From the NCBI GenBank assembly GCA_034440635.1, contig JAOTON010001526.1, positions 398,501 through 462,500 of the forward strand: a stretch of DNA of 64,000 nt, read 5' to 3'. Position numbers and translations under genes: made by a program. Below are positions 11,791 to 24,800 of this stretch, piece after piece; position 1 is the stretch's first letter; each line of letters begins with the position of its first letter. The notes beneath the pieces are model-generated. The model saw only the letters and a program-made list of their open reading frames with translations. It made no database searches and was not told the origin of the DNA. This DNA is from Lepas anatifera. Lineage: Eukaryota > Arthropoda > Thecostraca > Lepadidae.

Positions 11791-13018
11791 CTGCGAATCG
11801 GGTCCATAGTTCGATGTAGGGAAGAAAAGTGCCCGATTACGGAAATAAAAATACCCATACAACAATTAACACCCCACTGGAGGGGGTCTGGCACTAAGCG
11901 ATGGAGGGGGCCTGGTGGCCCTAGATCTCGAACTAGAGGGTTGAAAATGCCACTTGGTGGTGATGGGGCTATGTGTCACATGATGTGTTTTATTGACCTA
12001 GGTATATCTTGGTCAAAAGGTCGTAAGGTCAAATACTGGCCTGCTGGGATCGATTGGTAAATGCTGTGATTATGGGAATGGCGGGAATAAGCTAGGCGGA
12101 AGGTTTGAGAAGAGATTTAAGAGGCTTCCAAATTTTGGTTAAGGTCATTGACCTTGGGTCCCATATGGTATACTACTTATTATTTAACTTTGACTAACAC
12201 TGTAGTCACTGTTTGGCGGAAATGAGGATTGACCTTTCCCATGACCTTTAACCTTGACCTTTGTATTGGGGTACCTTCCGATGACGTCATAGATAATATA
12301 TGTCAGACGGGGTAACTCTTTGGCGACGCACGTGGTGTGACCTTGAAGTGCATATGACCTTGACCTGTGACCTTTGCCTGACCTTGCTTTGTGAAGTGAC
12401 CTTGACTATGTCCGCTTATATGACGTTATGACGTCCCATGGTCTTATGTAACTGGTCCGACCGCGCGTTTACGGCATCTAAAATGCGGTCTGATTTAAAG
12501 CCTATAGTATTTCGCCATTTTAAAAGTCTTGAATCGACGCGCTATTAAATTCTGTTATGTGGCCACGTTTTTTTCGGTAGGTTCTCCGGCCCCAAACAGG
12601 TGGCGGGGCCTACCCCCGTGTTAAAATGCGCCCCTTTGAACTCTTCATAGTGCCCATGACCCTCCTTGGCCCAAAGTGTAAATTTGAGAACAAATAATGC
12701 AATCTAGGCAATATAACCCATGGAAACCAACGCTTCAGAAATGAAACGTACGAGGCGGGGGAAGGCGAACAATTTTTTTCATTCTCTTGTCGGATTTATA
12801 GGCACGTGCATTTTGGGCAGCAGTAAGTGCTACTACCAAAAGCAAGGCTAGAGATCTATTCTCGACCCGGGAGGGTCCTGGCTGGGTCAACGCTGACACG
12901 GCAATAAAAGCCCTGTACAAAGTCTAGGGGAAACCCAAAATTTAGGGGGGGTCTGACCCCAAACCCCCGGGATTTCCACCCATGACCAAGAGCAAGAGCT
13001 TGTCCCAGCATGTCCCAG
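11791..13018. other. Stretch between two minus-strand coding fragments, with a TGACCT-rich part
   Basis: No exon is supportable here. The central part, 12140-12430, is listed separately for its nuclear-receptor half-sites. The segment 12560-12980 looks like degraded repeat. Confidence 0.4.
12140..12430. repeat. Cluster of TGACCT/TGACCTT nuclear-receptor half-sites
   Basis: Within 290 bases there are more than ten copies of TGACCT or TGACCTT, several spaced as direct repeats (for example CCTTGACCTGTGACCTTTG). This is the complement of the AGGTCA half-site bound by nuclear receptors. The same motif fills the TTAA MITE family at 30.8-32.8 and 54.6-55.4 kb, so this may be a decayed relative rather than a selected enhancer. 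Confidence 0.45.
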
Positions 13019-14117
13019 TTAGCTGTGTTTGGAGAAGGGCGAGAAATCGGAGCCCGCAGACTCCTGGGGCCTCTGGGGCAGACTGGAGCGTCGGGGCGCC
13101 ATCTGACTCGCCTGCCTAAGTCGGCTGTTTCTCTGTCGAGCCTGGGCCACCCGCTGCTGGGCAGACACCGCGCCGCACTGTTCTCGGCTCCTCAGAGCAC
13201 CGCGCCTCTCCTCCCTGAAGAGCAGCGGCGTGATGAACAACTGCGGGCAGAGGATGACGGCACAAGGCTCGGAAGGGGACACGGAAACCCCAATTGGGAA
13301 CAATACGTTAGAAACTCGGCTAGTTTCAGGGGCAGCCTGAGCTTGCCAGTTTTCAGTACTCGTCACCGCAGCAATTCGCCGGGTTTTCTTAATGCCACGG
13401 GTGCGCTCAGGTGCATCCCAGAAAAAATATTTACTCGACTCTCATGGCAAAGCAAAGTTTGTGCGATTTATTTCACTTGAGCGTGAGGAAAGCTTCAAAA
13501 TATTACGTTTCATGATCAGGAACCCAATATCCTCGATTTCACAAATTTTGTACTAGGATTCCAAACTTCATCCGATTCAAATTTTTCTTTTTACACTAAC
13601 TCGAGCTATACAGTTTCATGACGTACTTCCCGCCATCACTAATTCCAGGTCAAGAGCGTACGCATCACATCGTCTCGGATACTCACAGCCTTCTGAGACT
13701 CCGCTCCACGTCCAGCTGGGCCTTCAGCAGGCGGTCCCGCGAGATCGTGCCTCCTCGCTGGGTAGTCGGCACCACCCCTGCGGCATCGCTCGGAGGTCTG
13801 CTCTCGGTGCGGTCAGCGGAGACATCTCTTCCAGAGCTGATGGGCCTGGAGCTGCGTCCACCGGAACCACCGCTCTCGTGACCCTCCGACGCGCGCGGAG
13901 TATTCTTGCGGTCACTGAGCAGCACGTGACGCGGGCTCGGTGGGTTTGGAAGAGTGACGAGGTCGCCTAGCGTCGCAAAAGGAGTCCGCTGTATGTCACT
14001 CAGATGCATTTGAAGCAGAAGACGGTCCAGCTCTTCGGCCCATCTCTGCATCGCTGGGAACTTCTCCCCCGTCCGCGGCCCCGCGACACAGGCCAGGTGG
14101 TTTGTTGATGCTACCAC
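13019..14117 (-). CDS. Unrecognised minus-strand gene, two exons, Arg-rich coiled C-terminus
   Basis: Exon 14117-13687 ends at a consensus donor (AAGGCT|GTGAGT, phase 2). Exon 13214-13019 starts after a pyrimidine-rich acceptor (CTGCTCTTCAG|) and stops at TAA 13019-13021; the phases match. The joined product has about 209 codons: a helical part (MQRWAEELDRLLLQMHLSDI), a Ser/Gly/Arg-rich linker, then DRLLKAQLDVERSLRRLEER and AQQRVAQARQRNSRLRQASQ, which look like a short coiled coil. The ATG used at 14117 is the first in this frame. A neighbouring frame (MAFPYRLLRSDDLYIDQGDS, from 14208) ends at a CAG|GTGGGC donor. It could be the true first exon if a ~100-base intron joins it to WAEELDR. The family is unknown to me. 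Confidence 0.45.
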
Positions 14118-14283
14118 GAGGTTGCATTCCTGCCCACCTGGCGGCGCTGCTGTCGCCTTGATCGATGTATAGATCGTCGGAGCGAAGCAGCCGATAGGGA
14201 AACGCCATCCAGTGTGGTGAACCCCGCGTCAGCAGCCCACACAGCTACCATCTGATCTCACTTAAACACCCAACTTTAGTAAT

Positions 14284-14522
14284 GCGCTGTTCATAAATGA
14301 CGTCACTTTTTGGGAAAATTTACAACCCCTACCCCGTCATGGTGTCACTCTTGGGCGAGCCCCCATGTCATGGCGTCATTTTTTGCGGATCCCCTATATC
14401 ATGGCGTTACTTGCGAGCGAACCCCTCCCATTAAAGGCATTTCTCTCCGCTTGCTCGTGACGTCCATTTTCGGTCAACCCCTTCCCTTCCCTCGGCTGGT
14501 GACGTCACTTATGAACAGCGCC
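14284..14522. mobile_element. Small MITE with TGACGTCA-bearing terminal inverted repeats
   Basis: The ends are GCGCTGTTCATAAATGACGT and its near-exact complement around 14500-14522, giving an element of about 240 bp with no coding capacity. One related end occurs at 41285-41310 (GTGACGTCATTTATGAACAG), so this is a dispersed family. The inside is made of variants of a CCCC-TCATGGCGTCA phrase. Confidence 0.6.
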
Positions 14523-16312
14523 TAAAAGGGAAGACTTGTTTGTCGGAAAGAGTGCCTAGAACCCCCAACAGAACACAACTCCCCCTCCCCAATATTCTAC
14601 CATGCCGTTTCTGGTTAACATATATACAGATGTAGGTACGATAGGAACGTTTCAATGTGCAGTGTGTTCATACGTATCGCTCCTGTTTTCAAACATTCCG
14701 GCGTCTAGCCGAGGAGGTTTGAGAGTCTCATGTTTAATAGCAATCATCATAATCACTATCAGGCCTGTAGGTGTCATACGGCCCACATAGTGGCGACTCA
14801 TTGGGGCTTTAGAAATATCTGATCCTAGACGGTTAAACGCCGACTTATAGTAGCGATATTTATCGGACAAAGCATAAGTTACCGTTACGCTGCATAAAAC
14901 ATGAATATCCACTTTACAGCTAGGCTTGTACCGGAGACATCACCGCCTCCCGCAGAAGGTCAGTCTTCTCGAGTCTCTGGTTACTTATGTGCAATACTTC
15001 CGTTTCCAGAGTGTCCACGCCTCAGTAGAACTGCCGCCGGCTCGTCGGGCATTGCTTCGCCTGCAGAGATACAAATCCGCCTCAAAAGGTACTGCATTAT
15101 AAAATATTTCGAACTGACCCCTAAAACGGTCCGCGACAGTTATGTAGCTTCATGGTTCCCGAAAGCCTCTAGTCACCACGAGCACAACTCTGCCATCTAT
15201 ACAATTACCGTTATCGCATACGCAGCAGCGGTGGTCAGCCTTCATGCTTGTCTGATGCCACGCCTTCTGAACAGCGGAACTCTGTCAGCTGGTTACGAGG
15301 AAAAAACGGGGGATTCTGGCAGACTGAGATGTGTTTCTCGGTGCGTCATATTTGCAGATACGATAAATTCAGCCACGGTCCCGGCAGAAAGACAAGTTCG
15401 TTACAAAGGTGTACTGGTGATAGCGTAACTAGTATCCGGAGAATGTGCTTTGTACGGTCCGCCGCTACAGCCCCGACCACGCCTTGGCGAATTTCACCGG
15501 AGCCGAACGATCCATGAGACGCACAAGATGATTCCCAATGGTAGCGCGCGACACCCACCTCGCTGACGACAGAACTCGGCACAATACGGAGCCCCAAAAA
15601 ACACAGCAGACGCGTGACAAGAACGCCACGATACACTTCAGAAGGACGCAGAAGTCGCACCTGGAAATCAGCCAGTGTTTGTCTCACTGCGAAAGGCGCA
15701 CGCGGCACGCTGGGCAGTTCAACAGCACTGCTCCATTCTGCATCGTCACAAAACAGCGTACAGCCCCAGACCAGGACGCGTCCCAAAACACCTGGCTTCT
15801 CCAGCGGCGGTGGCGAGCAGCACACTTGTACCGTTCTCTCGCCAAAACCTTTGGCGTGAACAGTTCCATCAGTTTAGCACTTCAAAACGCACAGCATCCG
15901 TACACCTTCCATTCCGATGATCGCAGTGTTTGCATGCCCTGATTGCACACGCAGAAACGCACCCACACCACACGCACAAGCAGTTCCACACGCACGCAGC
16001 ACGCGCGTGCTGGACTCCAAACTCGCACGCCACAGTCAGCATTTGGGGAGCGGGAATGATTTTATACAATGACGGCTGGCACCAAATGTGTCCACTCAGG
16101 CAAACGCCCGAATGCAAGGCTAAAATTATGTCGGTGCCAGTAAGACACCAGCAAGATCGCTCATGGAAAATCCATGCACTGACATGGTTAAACGTGGCGC
16201 AGCACACACTGCGCCAGAGTTCGTGCGGCACACCTGTTCCAGTTCCCGCGCGGCACTTTCTGCGCAGTCTTCCAGTACACTTCCAACGGGGCAGGTTGAG
16301 CAGAGTCACCGT
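14523..16312. other. Stretch downstream of the zinc-finger gene, including its probable 3' UTR
   Basis: The 3' UTR of the minus-strand zinc-finger gene should start at 16312 and run leftwards. I see no clear poly(A) signal. The long frames at 15346-15942 lie on both strands in CpG-rich DNA and show no family resemblance. Confidence 0.4.
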
Positions 16313-18800
16313 TCAGCCGGTGGCAGCCCCCTCGGCCGGTTCGCCACGACTCTCGGCCACCGCCTGCCCGGCCGGAGGGTGCCCGTTGGCCGTAGGCGGC
16401 GGCGCGGCCGCCTCCTTGGTCAGCGCCTTGATCTCGGCAGCGACAGCAGCCAGTCTCTGGTCAGAGCCGTCGCCGTCCATACGCGCCAGCTCGCGCTCGA
16501 TGGAGGTCTCCCGAGGCTGCGCGACCGCGGCTGGTCGGCTCTCACCGGCAGCTTCAGTGCCGTTGCCCTGTTGGAAGGTGTTTTCCATGCTCTCCTCCTC
16601 ATCGCTGCTCTCGTCCGGCCGCACCTGCAGGGGCACGCCGGCCTTACGCAGCTGCTTGGTGGTGATCTCCCCCTCCTTCATCTCCAGCTCAATCACACCA
16701 TCCTCCTCATCTTCATCTTCCTGCTCTTCCATAGCCTCAGCTTCAGCCTGCGAACTCCACGTCTGTCCCCCTGCCACGAAGCTGGCGATGTCCTCCAGGG
16801 TTTCGGCGCGCACTTCCTTCTTGACCCGTCGCTGCCGCCTCTGCAACTCACGCTGGTAGGCCCGCAGTGCCGTGCGGCCGTGCGACCGCATGTGAAGCAG
16901 CAGCTTCTTCTCGTCGCCGCACTTGGTGCGGCACACCTGGCACTGGCCCGACTCCAGCGTCTTGGTCAATGTCTCCCACTTGAGCGCCTCCTGCTGTTTC
17001 TCCGCCTCGGCCAGCTCTGGCGGCATCTTGCGCTGACGGTGCACCAGCAGCAGGTGCTTCAGCAGGCTGGGCTTCGTGCTGTAACACTGGCCACACTCGG
17101 GGCACTGATGCTGCCCCGGCTGACGGTGCTGGGCCACGTGTTCGACGAAGGCGCCGCGCGCGTCCGTCTGGTATCCGCAGCACACGCAGCGGTAGCCAGA
17201 GTTGGGCATCTTCGGCGTCGGCTTCTCCACAAAGGCCTTCTCGTCGGGGGACTGCGATCTGCTGACCCGGCTCAGGCGCGGCATGGTCGGTTCTCCGTCA
17301 GCCCGGGCACGCTTCCCAGCCTTGCCCGCGTTGCGGTCAACAGCTGCGGCTCGCTTCCGTTTACCGCCCGGAGTGTTGCCGTCAACACCAGAGTCGTGCA
17401 CTTCTTTCTTCAGCGCCGGCGGGTTCACGCGAGGCTTCTTTGCTCCGAGCGCACTCAGCGGGATATCGTCATCCTCGTCATCATCATCCAGAGGAGGCAG
17501 CGGCGGCGCCGATATCGCCAGCATCTCCTGCTGGGGTCGCGCCGGCGGGCGGCCGCCCTTGCCGCTGCCGCGGTGCTTGCTGAAGTTGTGGCGGTGTAGG
17601 TCGTTGAGCCGACTGAAGCGCAGCTGACACAGCGGGCAGGTGAAGTTGCGCAGGTTGTGCTCTGCCTCCAGATGGTACTGCAGCTGGTCGCGGCTACCCA
17701 GCTTGGCGTAGCAGAGTCCGCAGCGGTCGCGACCGATCTCGGAGGCGTGGTCGGCGATGTGGTGCTTCAGCTCCTCCTCCGACTGGAAGTCCTTGTTGCA
17801 GAGCAGACAGAGCGGCACGCCGTCGCTGAGGTGCTGGCGCGCGTGCTCCATGTAGGCCGATTTGCGTCGGAACGCCGCCTTGCACACGATGCACGAATGA
17901 AGGGAGCGGCGGGATGCAGGGCGCTCGGTGGGAAGCAGTTCAGCGGCTTTCACCAGGTGCTGCTGCACCACCGGCGGCATGAACGGCATGTTCTTGGGCG
18001 GTCGACCCATGCGGACGCCGGGCGGCCTCGTCGGCGCCCTCCTGACCTCCACCGGAGGCGGAGGCGGCGCCGATTCCAGCTCATCGTCGGGAGGTATGGG
18101 GTCTGCTATGTCCATGTTGGCGATCTGGAAGTCCGGATGATTCTGCGCTAGATGGTCAGAAAGAAGCTCCTTGCGGCCGTAGTCGACGCCGCACTCGGGG
18201 CAGCGGAACACGAAGCGCACCTGCTCCAGCTGGTGGACATGCTTCTTGGACACGAGGTGCTCTCTCAGCGTCTTCTGGTGGTTGAACGTGGCCGCGCAGA
18301 AGGGACACTTGATGATGGGCATGTAGGGAGTCTCGCCGAACATCGGCTCGTTGCCGTGCTTGAGCTGCACGTGCCCGTTGAAGCCGTTGATGGATTCGAA
18401 CGCCAGCGGGCACTTGCGACACTTGTACAGCTTCTGCACGTGCGTCTGCAGCATGTGCGACTTCACATCGCCAACCTCAATCAGGCAGACGGAGCAGCAG
18501 ATCTTGAGGTCGCGCGTCAGGTGCAGGCAGCCAGCCACCACGTGGCGCCGGTAGTCTTCGTGACTTCCCAACATCTTAACACTACACTCGGGACAGACAT
18601 AGGGGTAGGGGAAGAGGTTGGCCTTGTGGAGGCCGTGGTGCGCCAGTAAGGCACATTCTGACGGGCAGGGCTGGGCGCACTCGGGGCAGCGGGGCGGCAT
18701 CTTCAGCAGCGAGTCCGGCCCGGCCGGCGGACACATGTGCTCCGACACTGTCGTGGTTGTACACAGCGTGTTGCACATGGGGCAGCTGATGGACGTGCTC
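16313..18800 (-). CDS. Zinc-finger gene exon 5 (large last exon)
   Basis: The exon starts after CTGTTGCAG| and its first base completes an Arg codon. It encodes 829 codons with fourteen fingers, basic and proline-rich linkers, an acidic region and an Ala/Pro-rich C-terminus ending at the stop at 16313-16315. The 478-codon + strand frame at 16163-17599 is its antisense shadow. Confidence 0.92.
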
Positions 18801-21800
18801 CTGCAACAGAACGGGACACTCCGGTCAGCAGCGGTAGAAAACCACCTTTATAGATTGTTATAGGTTTAAGCCAAGTCCACCCGACTGGTTCTCGAGACAA
18901 TGCCTTGTTTGCAGGATAGGTCTTGTCTAAAAGCTAAGCATTTTCTGCTTCCAAGCCTTGATTATTGTCGTGATAATTCGAAGTTGCTATAAAGCGGCTT
19001 GCCTTTGTTCCCACGCGAATACTGCTGGCGTAAGAGGCTGTTTTATCCTGTAGCGTATCTTAAGTCGCCTGGGCCCCCGAGCGACGTGGTGGACCTTTTC
19101 TGTGAAAGAGACCACCGCCCCGGCGGCGTAGGCGCACCTACCCATTAGCCCCAGGGCAGTGATGAGGCAACAGGCAAGTCCCCACTTCACTAACGATTCT
19201 CCAATAAAAGTCCACGGGGAAATGTAAACCAGTCAGAAGACTTCCTACATCATCAAACTATTCCACGTTTTCACTATTGGAGTCCTTCTGCGCCTCCAAC
19301 GCACCTTTGCCTGGGCTCGCCCCTGCGCAGCAGGCGGCGACAGCAAGTGGCGTACGTTCCAAAACGGTCTGCTTTATCGATCTGACACAATGACCCAGTC
19401 CGGTGGCATCGCTACATGGCCTGTTGTGAATATTAGCTATGCAGACTCGCGAACAGCGTCAGGAAAATTAAAGTACCAACACCGACTTTCTATTGCCGCT
19501 GAAAGTACAGAAATCCGCCGAGTATGATGGAGTTTGGGTGGCCACATAAACATTTGAGCATGATGAGTAAATTTAAGCTGTTTAACCGCCTGGTAATCTT
19601 TTCTAAGCAGCCTAGGATGACATGACCATATGATCTGAATACTTCTGAGGAAGTACATCGAATAAAAAGATCAAGAGAACACTAATTTCCGTGAGTCAGA
19701 CTTATCAAAATTTCATGTTTTACTTCCATAAGATATTGTACACACTTACTTTCCCCGGTTTACCCTTTCCCCTATGTTGAAAAACAAGCTTGCTATATCA
19801 ACCCCCCAGCCAGTGACATTGCAGATCCCGTGCGTGGAAACTTTCCCAAAAGTAAGCGACTGTTAATCTGAATAGAAAGTAGAAACCTGACACTTCAAGA
19901 AAGCACACTGGCACACCTCCACGGAACAATAGCCGTGACGATACTCCAGTCGTCAATTTTCTGTTTTGGAGAGAGAGTATCAAAACTGTATCCCACTTAA
20001 TAGCACTAAACGCGAACACCCCTATACCCGAGCGTCAAATCTGACGTCATATTACGACCCGAGAGAAGTGGACCGCCCAACTGAGACAAATAAAGAGCGA
20101 ACCAATGAAATGACTGCGTTCTGATTGAAAACAGGGCCATTCGAAAAAACGGTGCTCTGCAACAATTCGAGGACAACGCCGCAACTTAGGGCCACATTTC
20201 ACGAGGGAGACACGTACCGTGCCGTTGTAATAAATATCATGTCAGAGTCAACGGCGCAGGAGCTATATCAAACGAGTTAGCAATGCTCTCAAAGAAGAAT
20301 ACATTTTGCGGCAGGTGAGTTGACGTACAAAAATGACAAGCTTAGGCTGGAACTTAATCCGTAAAAGTCTGATCCATAACCATAAGCTGATAGTAGCAAA
20401 ACACCTGCATTGAAGTCCCGGACCACCCCTCGTTGAGCATGGCTTCATCCAGACTGCACCTTTGAGGAGGCCAGGGCGGTTTTTCCTCCCGCTCTACCAA
20501 AACAGCCTCCTTGCCTCATGCGTAACGAGTGGCGAACGGTGCGAAGCGGCGCTTAGGGAGCCACCTGCAGACGATGCACCCCCGCAGCGCCCCCTGCTGC
20601 TCCGCCCTCGCACTGACCAGCCGCGAGCTCAACTGACGCGTTCGTCACAACGGCGGCGCAGTCGGCCGCGACGAGTGTGGCGCACAGTATACACTCACGC
20701 AGCGGCCCGAGCCGAGTCCAAATGCCGGCGTCATCCACCGAAAAAAGGGCGCCAGTTTCTGCGACTTCCCGCTGCAGCGGGAAGTATTTATACAACAAAA
20801 AGCGGTGAACTAGTTAAGTGGCAAACAGGTGATAAATTGTCCTGGATAGCTCAGCACTATTCCTTGAAATTGGAAATCAGCTAAAATCTTCAAGTGGCGA
20901 AGATTACAGAACTACGATTCCCGATTCAACATGAGTCCAGCATAGGGCAGAGACAAGAGTCTGAGAGCCTGTGCGTTGGTTGACATTTTATTACGGAGAA
21001 CTGAAACCCGACCCAAATATGACCCGGCGACTTGTTTGGTCAGGGAAAACACCAAAACATCCAAGATTATGGGCTGTATGCTACCTTCCCTGCTCTCAAG
21101 TATTACCATGGGGATGAGGTGGCTTAGTGGATAGCACCCTTGTCTTCTAAGCCACCGGTCCCGGGTTCAAGTCCCGGCGGAGCCTCTGAATAAGTCGATC
21201 TAATCCCCAAAATCCCTTCCAACAGGGTGAGAGTTGGCGACGCCGTATGACCCTGGCAGCTGGTGCGTCGTTAAACCCCAACAATTATTAAGTATTACCA
21301 TGTATTCCTGCTGTCAAAAACACGACACATAGTATTCTTTGGCCGAAATGCCGTATTTGGAATTTTCAATGAATACTCAATGAGTAAACAAGCCGGCCGT
21401 CTTCGTTTAACTAGCCGAGCCCGGAATGGCACAGTGACAATTCCACGAAACAAACTCCCCGCATCTGACTATCTCCATACTGGATCCCTTTCAGATGACT
21501 CTAGTGCCGCGCCCAAATGGCACCGGTGGCGCCACATACAACACCGCAAATTGACTGAATCGCAAGTGACTGAACCTTATTCTGGACCAAGCCTTCTGCA
21601 GACGCAAACACAATAATATTAAGCAGGCCATCAAATGACATATCGCAAAAAACTAAAGGGCAAAGTACGACCTTGACACGCGCAAGGTCAAGATCAAACA
21701 AAATTATTACCTTGTATGATCACAACCTATATCTCTCGACTGCAAAAATTTCGCTGGGCTCAACACGAGAAGACAAAGTCTTGTGAGCACGTTATATTTA

Positions 21801-24800
21801 TGCCAACGACAAGCTACATACGAAAAATTCTGACCGCTGGCACCCCTTCAGACCACCCAGGTGATCTAATTTTCTACTGTGCTGCCTCCTTCAGATACTT
21901 TCCACGAACGCATTTTTAAAAACTTTGGATTTACACATTCCTATTTTGGAGACTTAACATCAATGGTTCGTGCACATTTAGTCTGGGTGAAGTTATTTTC
22001 CGCAAAATAGCAGTCACGACCTTTTGGAAAAATAGGGGTGGAATAGGTGAAATGGTCCAGCCCCGTCATAACTAACATGAACCAAATCGTCGGCCGAGGA
22101 GTAGCAAGATAGAAACAAGACGACACATCGAGATTAATACCGAGGTTTACGAACTTACGAACAGCTTGTTGGAGCTGCACCGTGGAGTAAAAGCAAGAGT
22201 TCTCTCGAGATGATGAATGGTGCTAGCAGAAATGTACCGATACAAAAACAGATTTCGATTCTAGAGGCCCGTATGCACTGCACTCTTCATTTTGCGGTCT
22301 CACGGGAAAATGTTAGTGAATACATTATGGCCGTGAAGTTAAAGAGACTATGGCACCGTCATAGCATTTGAACCAAGCCGTCAGTTCCGTACATAATACT
22401 GAAAAAACTCCTTAGTTTCATATTTCACTTTTTCAGAATGCATCCTTTTACGGAGCAACAGCCCTTCATGAGCGCACTTCTTGCAGAGTACGGGTACTAA
22501 CACGCCCCCCCCCGGACCTCATGGCTGGCGGTGGTCATTCAGCGGTAGAAAGGACCGGGGTGTGGCTAGATTGGGCTATAAACACAAGCTATCTTCCCTC
22601 AAATGGAGAATTCTGGGGCAAATATAATAAAGATCCAATTTTTTGTATGCTTTATCACAGCGCTATTTCAGTCCGAAGTCCAGAGTAAATGCGCAATATT
22701 GCCTTTGAAGGGAATGCGGCACCTTTACAACGGGATTTGCTATTTTAAGAGAAGTATTGTAGGGAAAGTCGTGTTTCATGATTTGTCTCAAAATTGTGTA
22801 ATCTGCACATACACATATACAGAGCAGAGTACCACACCACGTCCCCCTCCCCTTCCCATCACAGCTAGCCCACCAGACACGATGAAAGATTACCCGGGAG
22901 AGATAGATTTCCGAACCAAAGGTAGACTACGAAATCAATAAAAAAACATCAGATTAAAAAACAGCACGACGCAACGTTGGAAAGCCGTTCAGTACAGCTG
23001 TCGTCGCGTGGAAACCTTTCCTCGACAACGCATCGTAGGGAGAATTGGAACAACAGCAGACACAAACAGAACCAAAACGACCTTGGCACTGCAGCAATGG
23101 TGCAGACGGAGACTGTCCGGCGGCCGCCCCCCCCCACCTCCATCGCGACGGTATTCCACCGGCGATGCACGCTGCGCAAAGGTTAACAGGAACGGCAGTG
23201 TATATAAAAAACCACGACGTATCAGTTTCGCAGTATGAGAGTAGATAAAAGAAAATAGCGGCAAAATAAGGGACCATTATCAGCTTCGCGGGCTGAGGTA
23301 AAATCTATTGAGACTGCGGTAGAATCCACTGCGACGGAGCTAGAATCTATTGCAGCTGAGGTAAAATTGTTGCATCTGAGGTAGAATCTACTGCGAGTGA
23401 GCGGCTGACATATAATCTATTGCGACTTAGGCAGAATCTATTGCGGTTGAGGTAGAATCTACTGCGACTGAGCTAGAATCATTGTGGCTGAGGTAGTCTA
23501 TTGAGGCTTAAGCAGAATATATTGCAGCTGAGGTAGATTTTACTGCGACCAAGCTTGAATCTATTGCAACAATTGTAGAATCTACTATGACTAAGCTAGA
23601 ATATATTGCGGCACAGGAATAATCTTTTTCGGCTTAGGCAGAATCTATTGAGTCGAGTAAATCAGTTTTCAACAAGTCCTAACTAACACCGGCACTTACC
23701 TGTACGCATTGCAAGTAAATCAAAACACTAGGCATATACTATAAAAAACTATGAAGGAGACTTCGTGATCAAATTCAATGATTAGACAGTGACTGTTTAT
23801 CACTACTGCGGTTTCGCTGTTATGACAAAAGGTGAGTGCTTGCGTCAAACATTTAATTGCCTCTTTTGGTCGAGGAAAATGTATCTAACCCTTAATGGAT
23901 AATCACGGCTAGTTTTGCGATCACCCTGAGTTGGGAAGCGCTTAGACTAAAAATGGCGGCGGAGAATTGATACACCAACCATAGGAGCAGGATCCTGGAG
24001 GCCGACCCACCTCTCCTGACCGTGCTCTGACCCACCTCTCCTGACCGAGCTCTGACCCACCTCTCCTGACCGAGCTCTGACCCACCTCTCCTGACCGAGC
24101 TCTGACCCACCTCTCCTGACCGAGCTCTGACCCACCTCTCCTGACCGAGCTCTGACCCACCTCTCCTGACCGTGCTCTGACCCACCTCTCCTGACCGAGC
24201 TCTGACCCACCTCTCCTGACCGAGCTCTGACCCACCTCTCCTGACCGAGCTCTGATCCACCTCTCCTGACCGTGCTCTGACCCACCTCTCCTGACCGTGC
24301 TCTGATCCACCTCTCCTGACCGTGCTCTGACCCACCTCTCCTGACCGTGCTCTGACCCACCTCTCCTGACCGAGCTCTGATCCACCTCTCCTGACCGTGC
24401 TCTGATCCACCTCTCCTGACCGTGCTCTGACCCACCTCTCCTGACCGTGCTCTGACCCACCTCTCCTGACCGTGCTCTGATCCAACTCTCCTGACCGAGC
24501 TCTGATCCACCTCTCCTGATCGTGCTCTGACCCACCTCTCCTGACCGTGCTCTGACCCACCTCTCCTGACCGTGCTCTGACCCACCTCTCCTGACCGAGC
24601 TCTGACCCACCTCTCCTGACCGAGCTCTGATCCACCTCTCCTGACCGTGCTCTGACCCACCTCTCCTGACCGTGCTCTGACCCACCTCTCCTGACCGAGC
24701 TCTGACCCACCTCTCCTGACCGAGCTCTGACCCACCTCTCCTGACCGAGCTCTGATCCACCTCTCCTGACCGTGCTCTGACCCACCTCTCCTGACCGTGC

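Noticed and set aside
11303..13019. Joining the two unrecognised minus-strand fragments into one gene
   Set aside because: The exon at 13214-13019 ends in a stop and has no usable donor in the required phase, so the two cannot be joined on present evidence.
15346..15942. Long frames on both strands
   Set aside because: Overlap each other in CpG-rich DNA with no motif, no splice pairing and no family resemblance.
16163..17599. 478-codon + strand frame over the zinc-finger exon
   Set aside because: It is the antisense of the zinc-finger exon; its Leu/Arg-rich composition follows from the GC-rich sense codons and it shows no family motif.
21111..21183. Functional tRNA gene
   Set aside because: The A and B boxes are good but acceptor and anticodon stems do not pair, and the unit has a SINE tail and target duplication.
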